Source: Rhodovulum sulfidophilum (GTDB lineage: Bacteria; Pseudomonadota; Alphaproteobacteria; Rhodobacterales; Rhodobacteraceae). Taken from it: a DNA stretch of 9,282 nucleotides. Every line of letters begins with the position of its first letter. Within the stretch, counting starts at the first letter, position 1. The notes beneath the pieces are model-generated. The model saw only the letters and a list, made by a program, of their open reading frames with translations, was not told the DNA's origin and did no database searches. Positions 1 through 5,527 of this stretch are shown in pieces. The translations under genes and the position numbers were made by a program. The DNA lies in contig QFPW01000047.1 of NCBI GenBank assembly GCA_003241785.1, positions 1 to 9,282 on the forward strand, given 5' to 3'.

Positions 1-97
1 TCAGGAGCCGGTCGCGCTCGCAGGCGGGGATCTCGAGATGGTCGGCGACGGCGTGGAACTGGGTCTTCGCCATGTCGAAGACGGGGCCGGAATACAT
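1..97 (-). CDS. Glu/Leu/Phe/Val dehydrogenase, N-terminal 32 codons only (cut by window edge)
   Basis: Reading leftward from an ATG at 97 the frame stays open to the window edge and gives 32 residues beginning MYSGPVFDMAKTQF and continuing through VADHLEIPACERDRLL. I recognise this as the start of the amino-acid (Glu/Leu/Phe/Val) dehydrogenase family, from the xGPxFDxAxxQF opening and the VADHLxIPxxERDRLL helix. These NAD(P)-dependent cytosolic enzymes oxidatively deaminate an amino acid to its 2-oxo acid and ammonia. A GGAG lies five bases upstream of the ATG; an overlapping ATG at 101 is out of frame. The gene follows the glutamate-type ABC importer in the same direction after a 109-nt structured gap, so it would suit recycling of glutamate made by the aminotransferase at 4190-5413. 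No catalytic residues are inside the window, so the family call rests on the N-terminus alone. Confidence 0.68.
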   Translation of the reverse strand, partial: MYSGPVFDMAKTQFHAVADHLEIPACERDRLL

Positions 98-144
98 GCA
101 TTCTCCGTTCGGGCTGGGGGTCGGCCGGGCAAGGCGGCTCGGGT

Positions 145-170
145 CGCGCGCCGGGGCATCCGGCCGCGCG
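145..170 (-). other. GC-rich stem-loop in the gltL-dehydrogenase gap
   Basis: The arms 145-154 (CGCGCGCCGG) and 160-170 pair over ten base pairs with one bulged C, around a five-base loop (GGCAT). It is the second of two stem-loops between the ATPase stop and the dehydrogenase start. There is no T-tract on its 3' side in the direction of transcription, so it looks more like an RNA-stability or pausing element than a classical intrinsic terminator. Confidence 0.4.
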
Positions 171-206
171 GGGAGGGGAGAGGGGGCGCCGCCCGGGGCC
201 GGGCGG
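170..206 (-). terminator. Stem-loop plus C-rich tract after the ATPase stop; possible partial or Rho-type terminator
   Basis: Directly after the ATPase stop codon (207-209) the transcript can fold CCGCCC (revcomp of 201-206) against GGGCGG (revcomp of 189-194), with two further possible pairs inside the GGCCCC loop. The transcript then runs through a pyrimidine-rich, G-poor stretch (complement of 170-186), which resembles a Rho-loading tract. No U-run follows the hairpin. I infer that it attenuates transcription between the importer and the dehydrogenase gene; it could equally protect the 3' end of the importer mRNA. Confidence 0.35.
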
Positions 207-932
207 TCAGTGGCGCAGGTCGGAGAGGAACTTCCGCGCGCGGGGATGCCGGGGGCTGGTGAAGAAGGTCTCGGGGTGGGCGTCCTCGAGGATCATGCCC
301 TTGTCCATGAACCAGACGCGGTCGGCGACCTCGCGGGCGAAGCCCATCTCGTGGGTGACGCACATCATCGTCATGCCGGTATGGGCGAGCGACTTCATCA
401 CCTGCAGCACCTCGCCGACCATTTCCGGGTCGAGCGCGGAGGTCGGCTCGTCGAAGAGGATGACCGGCGGGTCCATGGCAAGCGCCCGGGCGATCGCGAC
501 GCGCTGCGCCTGCCCGCCCGAGAGCTGGGCCGGATAGGCGCCGGCCTTGTGGCCGAGGTCGACCCGCTCGAGGAGCTTGTGCGCCTTCTCCTCGGCTTCC
601 GCTTTCGGCAGGCCGCGGATCTTGCGGGGCGCGAGCATGACATTGTCGAGGACGGACATGTGCGGGAAGAGGTTGAAGGACTGGAAGACGAAGCCGATGT
701 TGGAGCGGACCTCGTTGATGTCCGCCTTCTTCGCGTTCACATCGGCGCCGCCGACGGTGATCCGGCCGCCCTGGATCGGCTCGAGCCGGTTCACGGTGCG
801 GATGAGCGTGGTCTTGCCCGAGCCGGAGGGGCCGCAGAGCACGACGACCTCCCCCTGCTTCACGGTGGCGTTGACCTGGGTCAGGCACTGGTAGTCGCCG
901 TACCATTTGTCGACGTTCTCGAAGGCGATCAT
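207..932 (-). CDS. gltL: GltL-like amino-acid ABC transporter ATP-binding protein
   Basis: The 241-residue cytoplasmic ATPase powers import by the adjoining permeases. All ABC motifs are visible in order: aromatic A-loop near Y11 in KWYGDY, Walker A GPSGSGKTT (34-42), Q-loop Q84, signature LSGGQAQRVAIARAL (137-151), Walker B ILFDEP (158-163), D-loop SALD (165-168) and the H-loop histidine 194 in VTHEMGFA. Length, the opening MIAFENVDKWYGD and the motif SALDPEM follow E. coli GltL closely. Position 142 is Ala where the family usually has Gln (LSGGQQQ). The start ATG overlaps the stop of the upstream permease as ATGA, the usual sign of translational coupling. It is the last gene of the importer set; a stem-loop follows its stop. 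Import of glutamate/aspartate-like substrates is inferred from family resemblance; the exact ligand is set by the binding protein. Confidence 0.95.
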   Translation of the reverse strand: MIAFENVDKWYGDYQCLTQVNATVKQGEVVVLCGPSGSGKTTLIRTVNRLEPIQGGRITVGGADVNAKKADINEVRSNIGFVFQSFNLFPHMSVLDNVMLAPRKIRGLPKAEAEEKAHKLLERVDLGHKAGAYPAQLSGGQAQRVAIARALAMDPPVILFDEPTSALDPEMVGEVLQVMKSLAHTGMTMMCVTHEMGFAREVADRVWFMDKGMILEDAHPETFFTSPRHPRARKFLSDLRH

Positions 933-1699
933 GGCGTGGGCTCCGTGGCGAGGATTTCGGGGGTGTCGGCGGCCGGGGCGGCGCCCGATTGGCAGTCCGG
1001 TTGGCCACCCGGCTGGCCCTGGCGGCGGCGGGCGACGCGTCCTTCGAGGGCGCGGGCGGCCGAGGTGAGGGAGAAGCAGAGCAGGAAGTAGGTGATGGCG
1101 AGGATCGAGAAGACCTCGATCGGCCGCGTCAGCAGCTCGTTGTTGACCTGCACGGCGGCGAAGGTGAATTCGTTGACCGAGATCACGTAGCCGAGCGAGG
1201 TCTCCTTGATGAGCGAGACGAACTGGGAGAGCAGGCTCGGGAGCGCGTTGTAGAGCGCCTGCGGCAGCACGATGGTGAACATGGTCCGGAAGTAGCCGAA
1301 GCCGAGCGAGCGAGCGGCCTCGGTCTGGCCCTTCGGCAGCGCCTGGATGCCCGAGCGGATCACTTCGGCCAGATAGGCGCTCTCATAGAGCACTAGTGCG
1401 CCGATCAGCGTCCAGAAGCCGGAGATCGGGACGCCGATGAGAAGCGGCAGCGCGAAGTAGCTCCAGAAGATCACCATCAGGAAGGGCGTGCCGCGCACGA
1501 TGTTGATGAGGCCCGTCGTCGCCCAGGCGACCGGCCTGATCGGGCTGACGCGCGCGATGGCGAGGGCGAGCGCGCAGGGGAAGGCGAGGAGGAGGCCGAT
1601 GACGGCGAGCAGCAGCGTGGCGGCGAGGCCGCCGAGTGGGCCGTTCGGATATTGGCCGATCAGGAGCAGGAGCCAGTTGTCGCGGATGATCTCGAGCAT
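929..1699 (-). CDS. gltK: GltK-like amino-acid ABC transporter permease
   Basis: This inner-membrane permease of the HisM/GltK family has 256 residues. Hydrophobic segments lie roughly at 23-50, 62-90, 97-118 and 195-216, and the cytoplasmic EAA loop, which contacts the ATPase, spans 127-147 (EAARSLGFGYF to LPQA). The motif NIVRGTPFLMVIFWSYF (66-82) is typical of the family. The protein carries an unusual hydrophilic C-terminal tail of about 35 residues (221-256), first Arg-rich, then Gln/Gly and Ala/Pro/Thr-rich, which E. coli GltK lacks. The start is well supported: a GGAGG lies five bases upstream, and the stop codon of the preceding permease is built into that ribosome binding site (TAGGAGGG). 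Its own stop overlaps the ATPase start. It would form a heterodimeric channel with the permease at 1709-2404. Confidence 0.93.
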   Translation of the reverse strand: MLEIIRDNWLLLLIGQYPNGPLGGLAATLLLAVIGLLLAFPCALALAIARVSPIRPVAWATTGLINIVRGTPFLMVIFWSYFALPLLIGVPISGFWTLIGALVLYESAYLAEVIRSGIQALPKGQTEAARSLGFGYFRTMFTIVLPQALYNALPSLLSQFVSLIKETSLGYVISVNEFTFAAVQVNNELLTRPIEVFSILAITYFLLCFSLTSAARALEGRVARRRQGQPGGQPDCQSGAAPAADTPEILATEPTP

Positions 1700-1708
1700 C
1701 TGACCCTC

Positions 1709-2404
1709 CTATCGGGCGGCGAGGGACGTGCGGCGCTCGTACCAGGTGCCGGCCGCCATGATGACGAAGGAGAAGGCGAGATAGATCAGCGTCGCCACCG
1801 CGAAGACCTCGAAGGTGCGGAAGGTGTCGCTCTCGATCTGCCTCGACTGGTAGGTTAGCTCATGCACGCCGATCGCCATGGCGATCGAGGTGTTCTTGAA
1901 GAGGAGCAGCGAGTAGTTGACGAGCGGCGGCACAGCGACGCGCAGCGCCTGAGGCACGACGACGTGGCGCATGGTTGCGAGATAGCCGAAGCCGAAGACC
2001 CGGCCCGCCTCGTACTGGGTGCGGGGCACGGCCCTGAGGCCGCTGCGGATCGCCTCCGACATATAGGCCGCGAAGCAGAAGCCGAGCGAGAAGAGCGCGA
2101 GGATGAACTCGCTGTTATGCTCGTTCAGCCACATCCGCGCACCCTCGGGCAAAAGTTCGGGCACGGCGAAGTACCAGAAGAGCACCTGCACGAGGAGCGG
2201 GATGTTCTGGTGGATCTCCACGTAGGTGGCGACGAGGAGCTCGGCGGGCTTCCAGCCGGTGGCGCGGATGACGGCGAGGATGACGGCGACGGCGAAGGCG
2301 AGAAGCCAGGCGCCGATGGTGAGCTCGATGGTGACGAGAAGGCCGCTCAGCAGCCAGTCGAGATGCTCCCCCGTCAGGACGGCGCTGAAGTCGAGATTGC
2401 CCAT
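1709..2404 (-). CDS. gltJ: GltJ-like amino-acid ABC transporter permease
   Basis: This is the first permease of the importer, 231 residues, an inner-membrane protein of the same family as its downstream neighbour. Hydrophobic segments are visible near 18-47, 58-83, 99-118 and 197-219, and the EAA loop lies at 132-153 (EAGRVFGFGYLATM to VVPQA). The segment FWYFAVPELLPE (76-87) is close to the equivalent FTWYLVIPELLPE of E. coli GltJ as I remember it, which is why I assign J here and K to the next gene. A GGGGAGG sits six bases before the ATG. The gene is 64 nt downstream of the binding-protein gene, across a stem-loop, and only 9 nt upstream of the second permease. The order binding protein, J, K, L is that of the E. 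coli gltIJKL operon. Confidence 0.93.
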   Translation of the reverse strand: MGNLDFSAVLTGEHLDWLLSGLLVTIELTIGAWLLAFAVAVILAVIRATGWKPAELLVATYVEIHQNIPLLVQVLFWYFAVPELLPEGARMWLNEHNSEFILALFSLGFCFAAYMSEAIRSGLRAVPRTQYEAGRVFGFGYLATMRHVVVPQALRVAVPPLVNYSLLLFKNTSIAMAIGVHELTYQSRQIESDTFRTFEVFAVATLIYLAFSFVIMAAGTWYERRTSLAAR

Positions 2405-2424
2405 GACCGGCCTCCCCGGTTCGG

Positions 2425-2452
2425 GCCATCCGCGCGGGCGGGCACGGATGGC
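2425..2452 (-). other. Stem-loop between binding-protein and permease genes
   Basis: GCCATCCG at 2425-2432 and CGGATGGC at 2445-2452 form a perfect 8-bp inverted repeat with a 12-base loop, in the 64-nt gap between the gltI-like stop and the gltJ-like start. In ABC importer operons such stem-loops commonly stabilise the 3' end of the binding-protein mRNA, so that this protein is made in excess over the membrane parts. I infer the same role. A C-rich transcript tract (complement of 2453-2467) lies on its 5' side. No U-run follows, and the ribosome site for the permease lies about 17 nt past the stem. Confidence 0.5.
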
Positions 2453-2468
2453 GGGTGAGGGGGAGGGC

Positions 2469-3317
2469 TCAGGCGCCGGGCTTCAGCACGGGTTCGGAGG
2501 CCGGGACGTCGAGGGTGAAGGCGCGCTCCATCTTGTAAGGCGTCCCGGCGCCGAGCCACTTGTCGAAGATCGCCTTACCCTCGCCCGAGGTCTCGAGCCG
2601 GGCCAGCGTGGCGTTGACCGCCTCCTTGAGGGCCGGCTCGTCCTTCCGAAGGCCGAGGCCCCAGTATTCCTTGGCGACCGGCTGGGCGATCAGCGCGAAG
2701 CCGTCACCGGCCTGGTTCATGAACTTGATGAGCGAGATCTCGGAGAGGATCATGCCCGAGACCTTGGACTGCTGGAGCGCGAGGAAGGCGGCGGGCGGGT
2801 CCTGGAAGGTGAGGGCCGTCGCCTCGGGCAGGACGGCGCGCAGGTACTTCTCCGAGGTCGAGCCCTTCGGCGCGCTGATCTTCTTCTGCGCGAGATCGTC
2901 GAGGGTCGTGGCGCCGCCGGCGGTCTTCACGAGGATCTTCTGCATGCTGACGTAGGAGGTGTTGGAATAGTCGATCTGCTTGGCGCGGTCGGCGGTATAG
3001 CCGAGCGCGGCGGAGATGATGTCGACGCGGCCCTGCATGAGTTCCGGGATGCGCGCCTCGACGGCGATCGGCTTCACCTCCAGCGTGACGCCGAGATCGG
3101 CGGCGACGGCGCGGCAGAGATCGACGTCGTAGCCGACCGTCTCGCGGGTCTCGGGATCCTGGAAGCTGAAGGGCTCCAGCGTGCCGAGGACGCCGCAGAC
3201 GAGCTTGCCGGACGCCTTGATGTCGGCGAGCTGGTCGGCCGAGGCGGCGGAGGTCAGCGCGGTGGTGGCGGTGAGCGCGAGGCCGGCGGCGAAGGCGAGG
3301 GTCCTGAGGAAGGTCAT
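2469..3317 (-). CDS. gltI: GltI-like periplasmic amino-acid binding protein of ABC importer
   Basis: The 282-residue protein captures the substrate in the periplasm and delivers it to the permeases. Residues 1-27 are a Sec signal peptide: basic start MTFLR, hydrophobic core AFAAGLALTATTAL, and an A-S-A cleavage site before D28. The mature part is a type II (SBP family 3) fold: GVLGTLEPFSF (42-52), GYDVDLCRAV (62-71), the TADRAKQIDYS ligand segment (108-118) with T108 and R111, and a C-terminal LETSGEGKAIFDKW (241-254) very like that of GltI. At the position where GltI has MDDALL, this protein has LSEISL (191-196), so the usual first Asp is Ser192, followed by Glu193; the ligand may therefore differ from plain glutamate/aspartate. 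An AGGAG lies seven bases upstream of the ATG. The gene begins 69 nt after the RraA-like gene and is most likely co-transcribed with it. Confidence 0.93.
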   Translation of the reverse strand: MTFLRTLAFAAGLALTATTALTSAASADQLADIKASGKLVCGVLGTLEPFSFQDPETRETVGYDVDLCRAVAADLGVTLEVKPIAVEARIPELMQGRVDIISAALGYTADRAKQIDYSNTSYVSMQKILVKTAGGATTLDDLAQKKISAPKGSTSEKYLRAVLPEATALTFQDPPAAFLALQQSKVSGMILSEISLIKFMNQAGDGFALIAQPVAKEYWGLGLRKDEPALKEAVNATLARLETSGEGKAIFDKWLGAGTPYKMERAFTLDVPASEPVLKPGA

Positions 3318-3386
3318 GCGGGTCTCCTGTCGGGGTGCGGGGGGTATCGGGGACTGGCGGTTCGGGGGGCAGGCGTTCGGGTCCGG
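3318..3386. other. G-run-rich gap between the aldolase-fold and binding-protein genes
   Basis: On the plus (template) strand this 69-nt gap has four G-runs at 3332-3335, 3339-3344, 3349-3352 and 3364-3369 with loops of 3, 4 and 11 bases, a relaxed G-quadruplex pattern. The transcript side is correspondingly C-rich. The ribosome binding site of the gltI-like gene (AGGAG) is at its left end. No stem-loop as strong as those in the other gaps is seen. Confidence 0.4.
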
Positions 3387-4052
3387 CTACCTGGCGTAGG
3401 CGCCGGCGTATGTGCCGGCGAGGATGCTCTCGAGGATGCCGGCCTCCCTGGCTTCCTGGGCGCGGACCGCGTCGAGCAGCGCCGCGGCGCCTTCGAGCGG
3501 GAAGGCCACGACGCCGTCGGCGTCGCCGATCACGATGTCGCCGGGTTCGACGATCTGGCCGCCGAGGGCGACGGGGACGTTGATCGCGCCCGGGCCGTTC
3601 TTGTAGGGGCCGCGGTGGATGGCGGCGCGGGCGAAGACCGGGAAGGCGCCCGCCCCGATGACGCCCGTGTCGCGGATCGCGCCGTCGAGGACGAAGCCGG
3701 CGGCGCCCCGGACCTCGGCCAGCGTAGCCATGATCTCGCCGATCAGCGCGCGGGAGAGATCCCCGCCGCCGTCGACGACGATGACGTCGCCGGGCTTCAC
3801 GAGGTCGAGCGCCTTGTGGATGAAGTAGTTGTCACCGGCGGCGGTGCGCACGGTCAGCGCCCGGCCCGCCATCACGCCCAGGACGCGGTGGAAGGGGCGC
3901 AGGCCGACCATGCCGGGCAGGCGGGCGAGGTTGTCGCTGATCGTCGCGGTGGCGCTCGCCCGGAAGGCGGCTACGAGGGCGTCCGGATCCGTGCCGGGAG
4001 TCGCGTCCGAATTCGCATTTGGGCTGGCGAGGGTGTCGGGGGCCGGCGTCAT
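3387..4052 (-). CDS. RraA-family protein, probable HMG/CHA-type aldolase or oxaloacetate decarboxylase
   Basis: The 221-residue protein has the RraA/dimethylmenaquinone-methyltransferase-like fold. Visible family motifs are the KPGDVIVVDGGG strand-turn (86-97), GEIMA (105-109), the FVLDGAIRD catalytic segment (120-128) and GDADGVVAFP (176-185). In class II HMG/CHA aldolases (4-hydroxy-4-methyl-2-oxoglutarate or 4-carboxy-4-hydroxy-2-oxoadipate to pyruvate plus a second oxo acid) I recall a D-X20-R-D motif; here it reads E106-X20-R127-D128, an acidic residue at each key place, which fits metal-dependent aldolase/decarboxylase chemistry better than RNase E inhibition. These enzymes also decarboxylate oxaloacetate. 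The first 22 residues are Pro/Ala/Thr/Asn-rich and probably disordered. GGAG stands seven bases before the ATG. Its place between an aminotransferase and an acidic amino-acid importer suggests that it acts on the 2-oxo acid made from the imported amino acid. The exact substrate cannot be read from sequence. Confidence 0.82.
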   Translation of the reverse strand: MTPAPDTLASPNANSDATPGTDPDALVAAFRASATATISDNLARLPGMVGLRPFHRVLGVMAGRALTVRTAAGDNYFIHKALDLVKPGDVIVVDGGGDLSRALIGEIMATLAEVRGAAGFVLDGAIRDTGVIGAGAFPVFARAAIHRGPYKNGPGAINVPVALGGQIVEPGDIVIGDADGVVAFPLEGAAALLDAVRAQEAREAGILESILAGTYAGAYAR

Positions 4053-4155
4053 CGGGCGTCTCCGGGTTACGTTTCGATGAACAACGGTAACCGGATCGAA
4101 GCATCCAAAACAGCGATTTGAATTCTACTTAATTCATTCTCATATAGAATGTGAC
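4053..4155 (-). promoter_or_regulatory. AT-rich probable promoter/operator region for the aldolase-importer operon
   Basis: The 137-nt gap upstream of the RraA-like gene turns sharply AT-rich at about 4100-4150, unlike the coding DNA on both sides. It holds several short dyads: ATTCT-N5-AGAAT at 4135-4149, TTCGAT-N16-ATCGAA at 4073-4100, and CGGT-A-ACCG at 4085-4093. I infer a promoter with operator sites, so that the importer operon may start separately from the aminotransferase. I could not find a convincing pair of -35/-10 hexamers, so no exact promoter is called. Confidence 0.45.
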
Positions 4156-4179
4156 GGGCCGCCCGCGCGAGGGCGGCCC
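4156..4179 (-). terminator. Strong GC stem-loop after the aminotransferase stop
   Basis: GGGCCGCCC (4156-4164) and GGGCGGCCC (4171-4179) form a perfect 9-bp stem with a 6-base loop, ten bases past the aminotransferase stop (4190-4192). An overlapping 14-base palindrome at 4175-4188 (GGCCCGCGCGGGCC) offers an alternative fold. The RNA beyond the stem is GUCACAUUCUAUAU, AU-rich but without a clean U-run, so termination is likely but perhaps incomplete. Confidence 0.5.
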
Positions 4180-4189
4180 GCGCGGGCCC

Positions 4190-5413
4190 TCAGGAGACGG
4201 CCTCATGGGCGAAGAGCGCCTCGCAGGCCGCGACGATCGCCGTCGCGCCGGCCTCGACCTCCTCCATCGCGCCGCCGAAGGAGAGCCGGAGATAGGGCGA
4301 CAGCCCATAGGCCGCGCCGTCCAGCACAGCGACATTGGCGGCTTTGAGCAGGTAGAAGGCGACGTCGACGTCGGTCGCGAGCACCTTGCCCGAGGGCGTC
4401 CTCCGCCCGATCAGGCCTTCGACCGAGGGGTAGAGATAGAAGGCCCCGGCCGGCGCCGCGACGCGCAGACCCGGCGCCCGCGACAGGATCTCGACCATCC
4501 GGTCGCGGCGGGCGCGGAAGATCGCCGTCGCCGCGCGCACGCAGGCCTGATCGCCCGCGAGCGCCGCCGCCGCGGCCGCCTGGCTGATCGAACTCGCGCA
4601 GGTCGTGCTCTGGCTGATGAGCTTCGCCATCGCCGCGATCAGATCCGTCGGCCCGACCGCGTAGCCGACGCGCCAGCCGGTCATCGCATAGGCCTTGGAG
4701 ACGCCGTTGATCATCAGCATCCGCCCGGCGAGATCGGGCGCCACCGCCATCGGCGTCACCGCCTCCCGGCCGTCATAGGCGATGTGCTCGTAGATCTCGT
4801 CGGTCATCACCCACACCCGGGGATGGCGGCGCAGCACGTCGCAAAGCGCCGCGATCTCGGCGCGCGAATACATCGCCCCTGTGGGGTTGTTGGGCGAGTT
4901 CAGCACCACCCAGCGGGTCCTTTCCGTGATCGCGGCCTCGAGCGCCGCCGGCGTCAGCTTGAACCCGTCCGCCTCGGGGCAGGCGACGATGACGGGCGTC
5001 CCGCCCTGCACCGCCACCATATCCGGGTAGGACACCCAGTAGGGCGCGGGCACGATCACCTCGACGCCTTCCTCGACGGTCGCCGCGAAAGCCTCGAAGA
5101 TCAGCTGCTTGGCGCCCGAGCCGACGGTGATGTTCTCCGCCTTCGCCGTCACGCCGCCGTCGCGCCGGAGCTTGGCGATGATCGCCGCGCGCAGCGCCGG
5201 CGTGCCGGGGGTCGAGGTGTAATGCGTGTCGCCGCCCCGCATCGCCGCGATCGCCGCCTCGACGACATGGGCGGGCGTGTCAAGGTCGGGCTCGCCGATT
5301 GTCAGGTCGATCACGCGGCGGCCGTCCGCGTTCAGCTCCGCCACCATCTGCTTCGCCGCCAGGCTGGCCGAGGGCCTCAGGCGCGCGACGCGTTCGGCAA
5401 GGATCATACTCAT
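4190..5413 (-). CDS. Class I PLP-dependent aminotransferase (aspartate aminotransferase family)
   Basis: The 407-residue cytosolic enzyme would exchange the amino group between an amino acid and a 2-oxo acid, usually 2-oxoglutarate. Fold-type I features are clear: IGEPDLDTP (39-47), the Y65-T-S-TPG turn, GSGAKQ (98-103) for the cofactor phosphate, SPNNPTG (173-179) with N176, D205 in TDEIYEH pairing with the PLP nitrogen, the Schiff-base lysine K240 in GVSKAYAMTGWRVG (237-250), and R376 in YLRLSF, which holds the substrate carboxylate. These match the bacterial I-gamma aspartate aminotransferase group in motif and length. GGAG lies seven bases before the ATG at 5413; a second Met two codons later is a less likely start. 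It is divergent from a LysR regulator and upstream of the aldolase-importer genes, which suggests a specific catabolic role rather than housekeeping aspartate synthesis. The substrate is not determined. Confidence 0.93.
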   Translation of the reverse strand: MSMILAERVARLRPSASLAAKQMVAELNADGRRVIDLTIGEPDLDTPAHVVEAAIAAMRGGDTHYTSTPGTPALRAAIIAKLRRDGGVTAKAENITVGSGAKQLIFEAFAATVEEGVEVIVPAPYWVSYPDMVAVQGGTPVIVACPEADGFKLTPAALEAAITERTRWVVLNSPNNPTGAMYSRAEIAALCDVLRRHPRVWVMTDEIYEHIAYDGREAVTPMAVAPDLAGRMLMINGVSKAYAMTGWRVGYAVGPTDLIAAMAKLISQSTTCASSISQAAAAAALAGDQACVRAATAIFRARRDRMVEILSRAPGLRVAAPAGAFYLYPSVEGLIGRRTPSGKVLATDVDVAFYLLKAANVAVLDGAAYGLSPYLRLSFGGAMEEVEAGATAIVAACEALFAHEAVS

Positions 5414-5430
5414 CGGAAGTCTCCGCTGTT

Positions 5431-5452
5431 TTCAGGATGCTGCATCGCTGAA
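5431..5452. promoter_or_regulatory. 22-bp dyad upstream of the aminotransferase, candidate operator
   Basis: TTCAG-GATGC, a central T, then GATGC's complement GCATC, a single extra G, and CTGAA make ten matched bases on each side. It begins about seven bases upstream of the aminotransferase ribosome binding site, so it may lie in the promoter or in the 5' leader, where it could also fold as RNA. The adjacent LysR protein is the natural candidate binder; this is inference. Confidence 0.45.
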
Positions 5453-5463
5453 CAGGATATGGC

Positions 5464-5492
5464 TTGTAATTAGTCAAAAAAAGAGATATTAA
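5464..5492 (+). promoter_or_regulatory. Candidate promoter of the LysR gene, overlapping a T-N11-A box and an opposing -35
   Basis: TTGTAA (5464-5469), a 17-base spacer and TATTAA (5487-5492) form a moderate sigma-70-like match in front of the LysR gene. The same spot contains the imperfect dyad TTG-N8-CAA (5464-5477), which satisfies the T-N11-A rule of LysR-type sites, and, on the minus strand, TTGACT (5477-5472), a good -35 for the aminotransferase but with a poor -10 at normal spacing. Overlapping divergent promoters with a shared regulator site are the usual LysR layout. Confidence 0.38.
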
Positions 5493-5527
5493 ATACTGTC
5501 GATAGATGCTTTGAAGGAATGCGTTGC

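Noticed and set aside
1..1008. Long minus-strand frame over the ATPase gene
   Set aside because: Arg/Pro-rich translation without any motif; it is out of frame with the clear ABC ATPase and is typical of GC-rich shadow frames.
2226..4121. 631-codon plus-strand open frame
   Set aside because: It runs antisense to the permease, binding-protein and aldolase-fold genes, is Gly/Arg/Glu-rich without a domain, and has no suitable ribosome site.
4151..5473. 440-codon plus-strand open frame opposite the aminotransferase
   Set aside because: Arg/His/Gly-rich shadow of a gene with all its catalytic motifs on the other strand.
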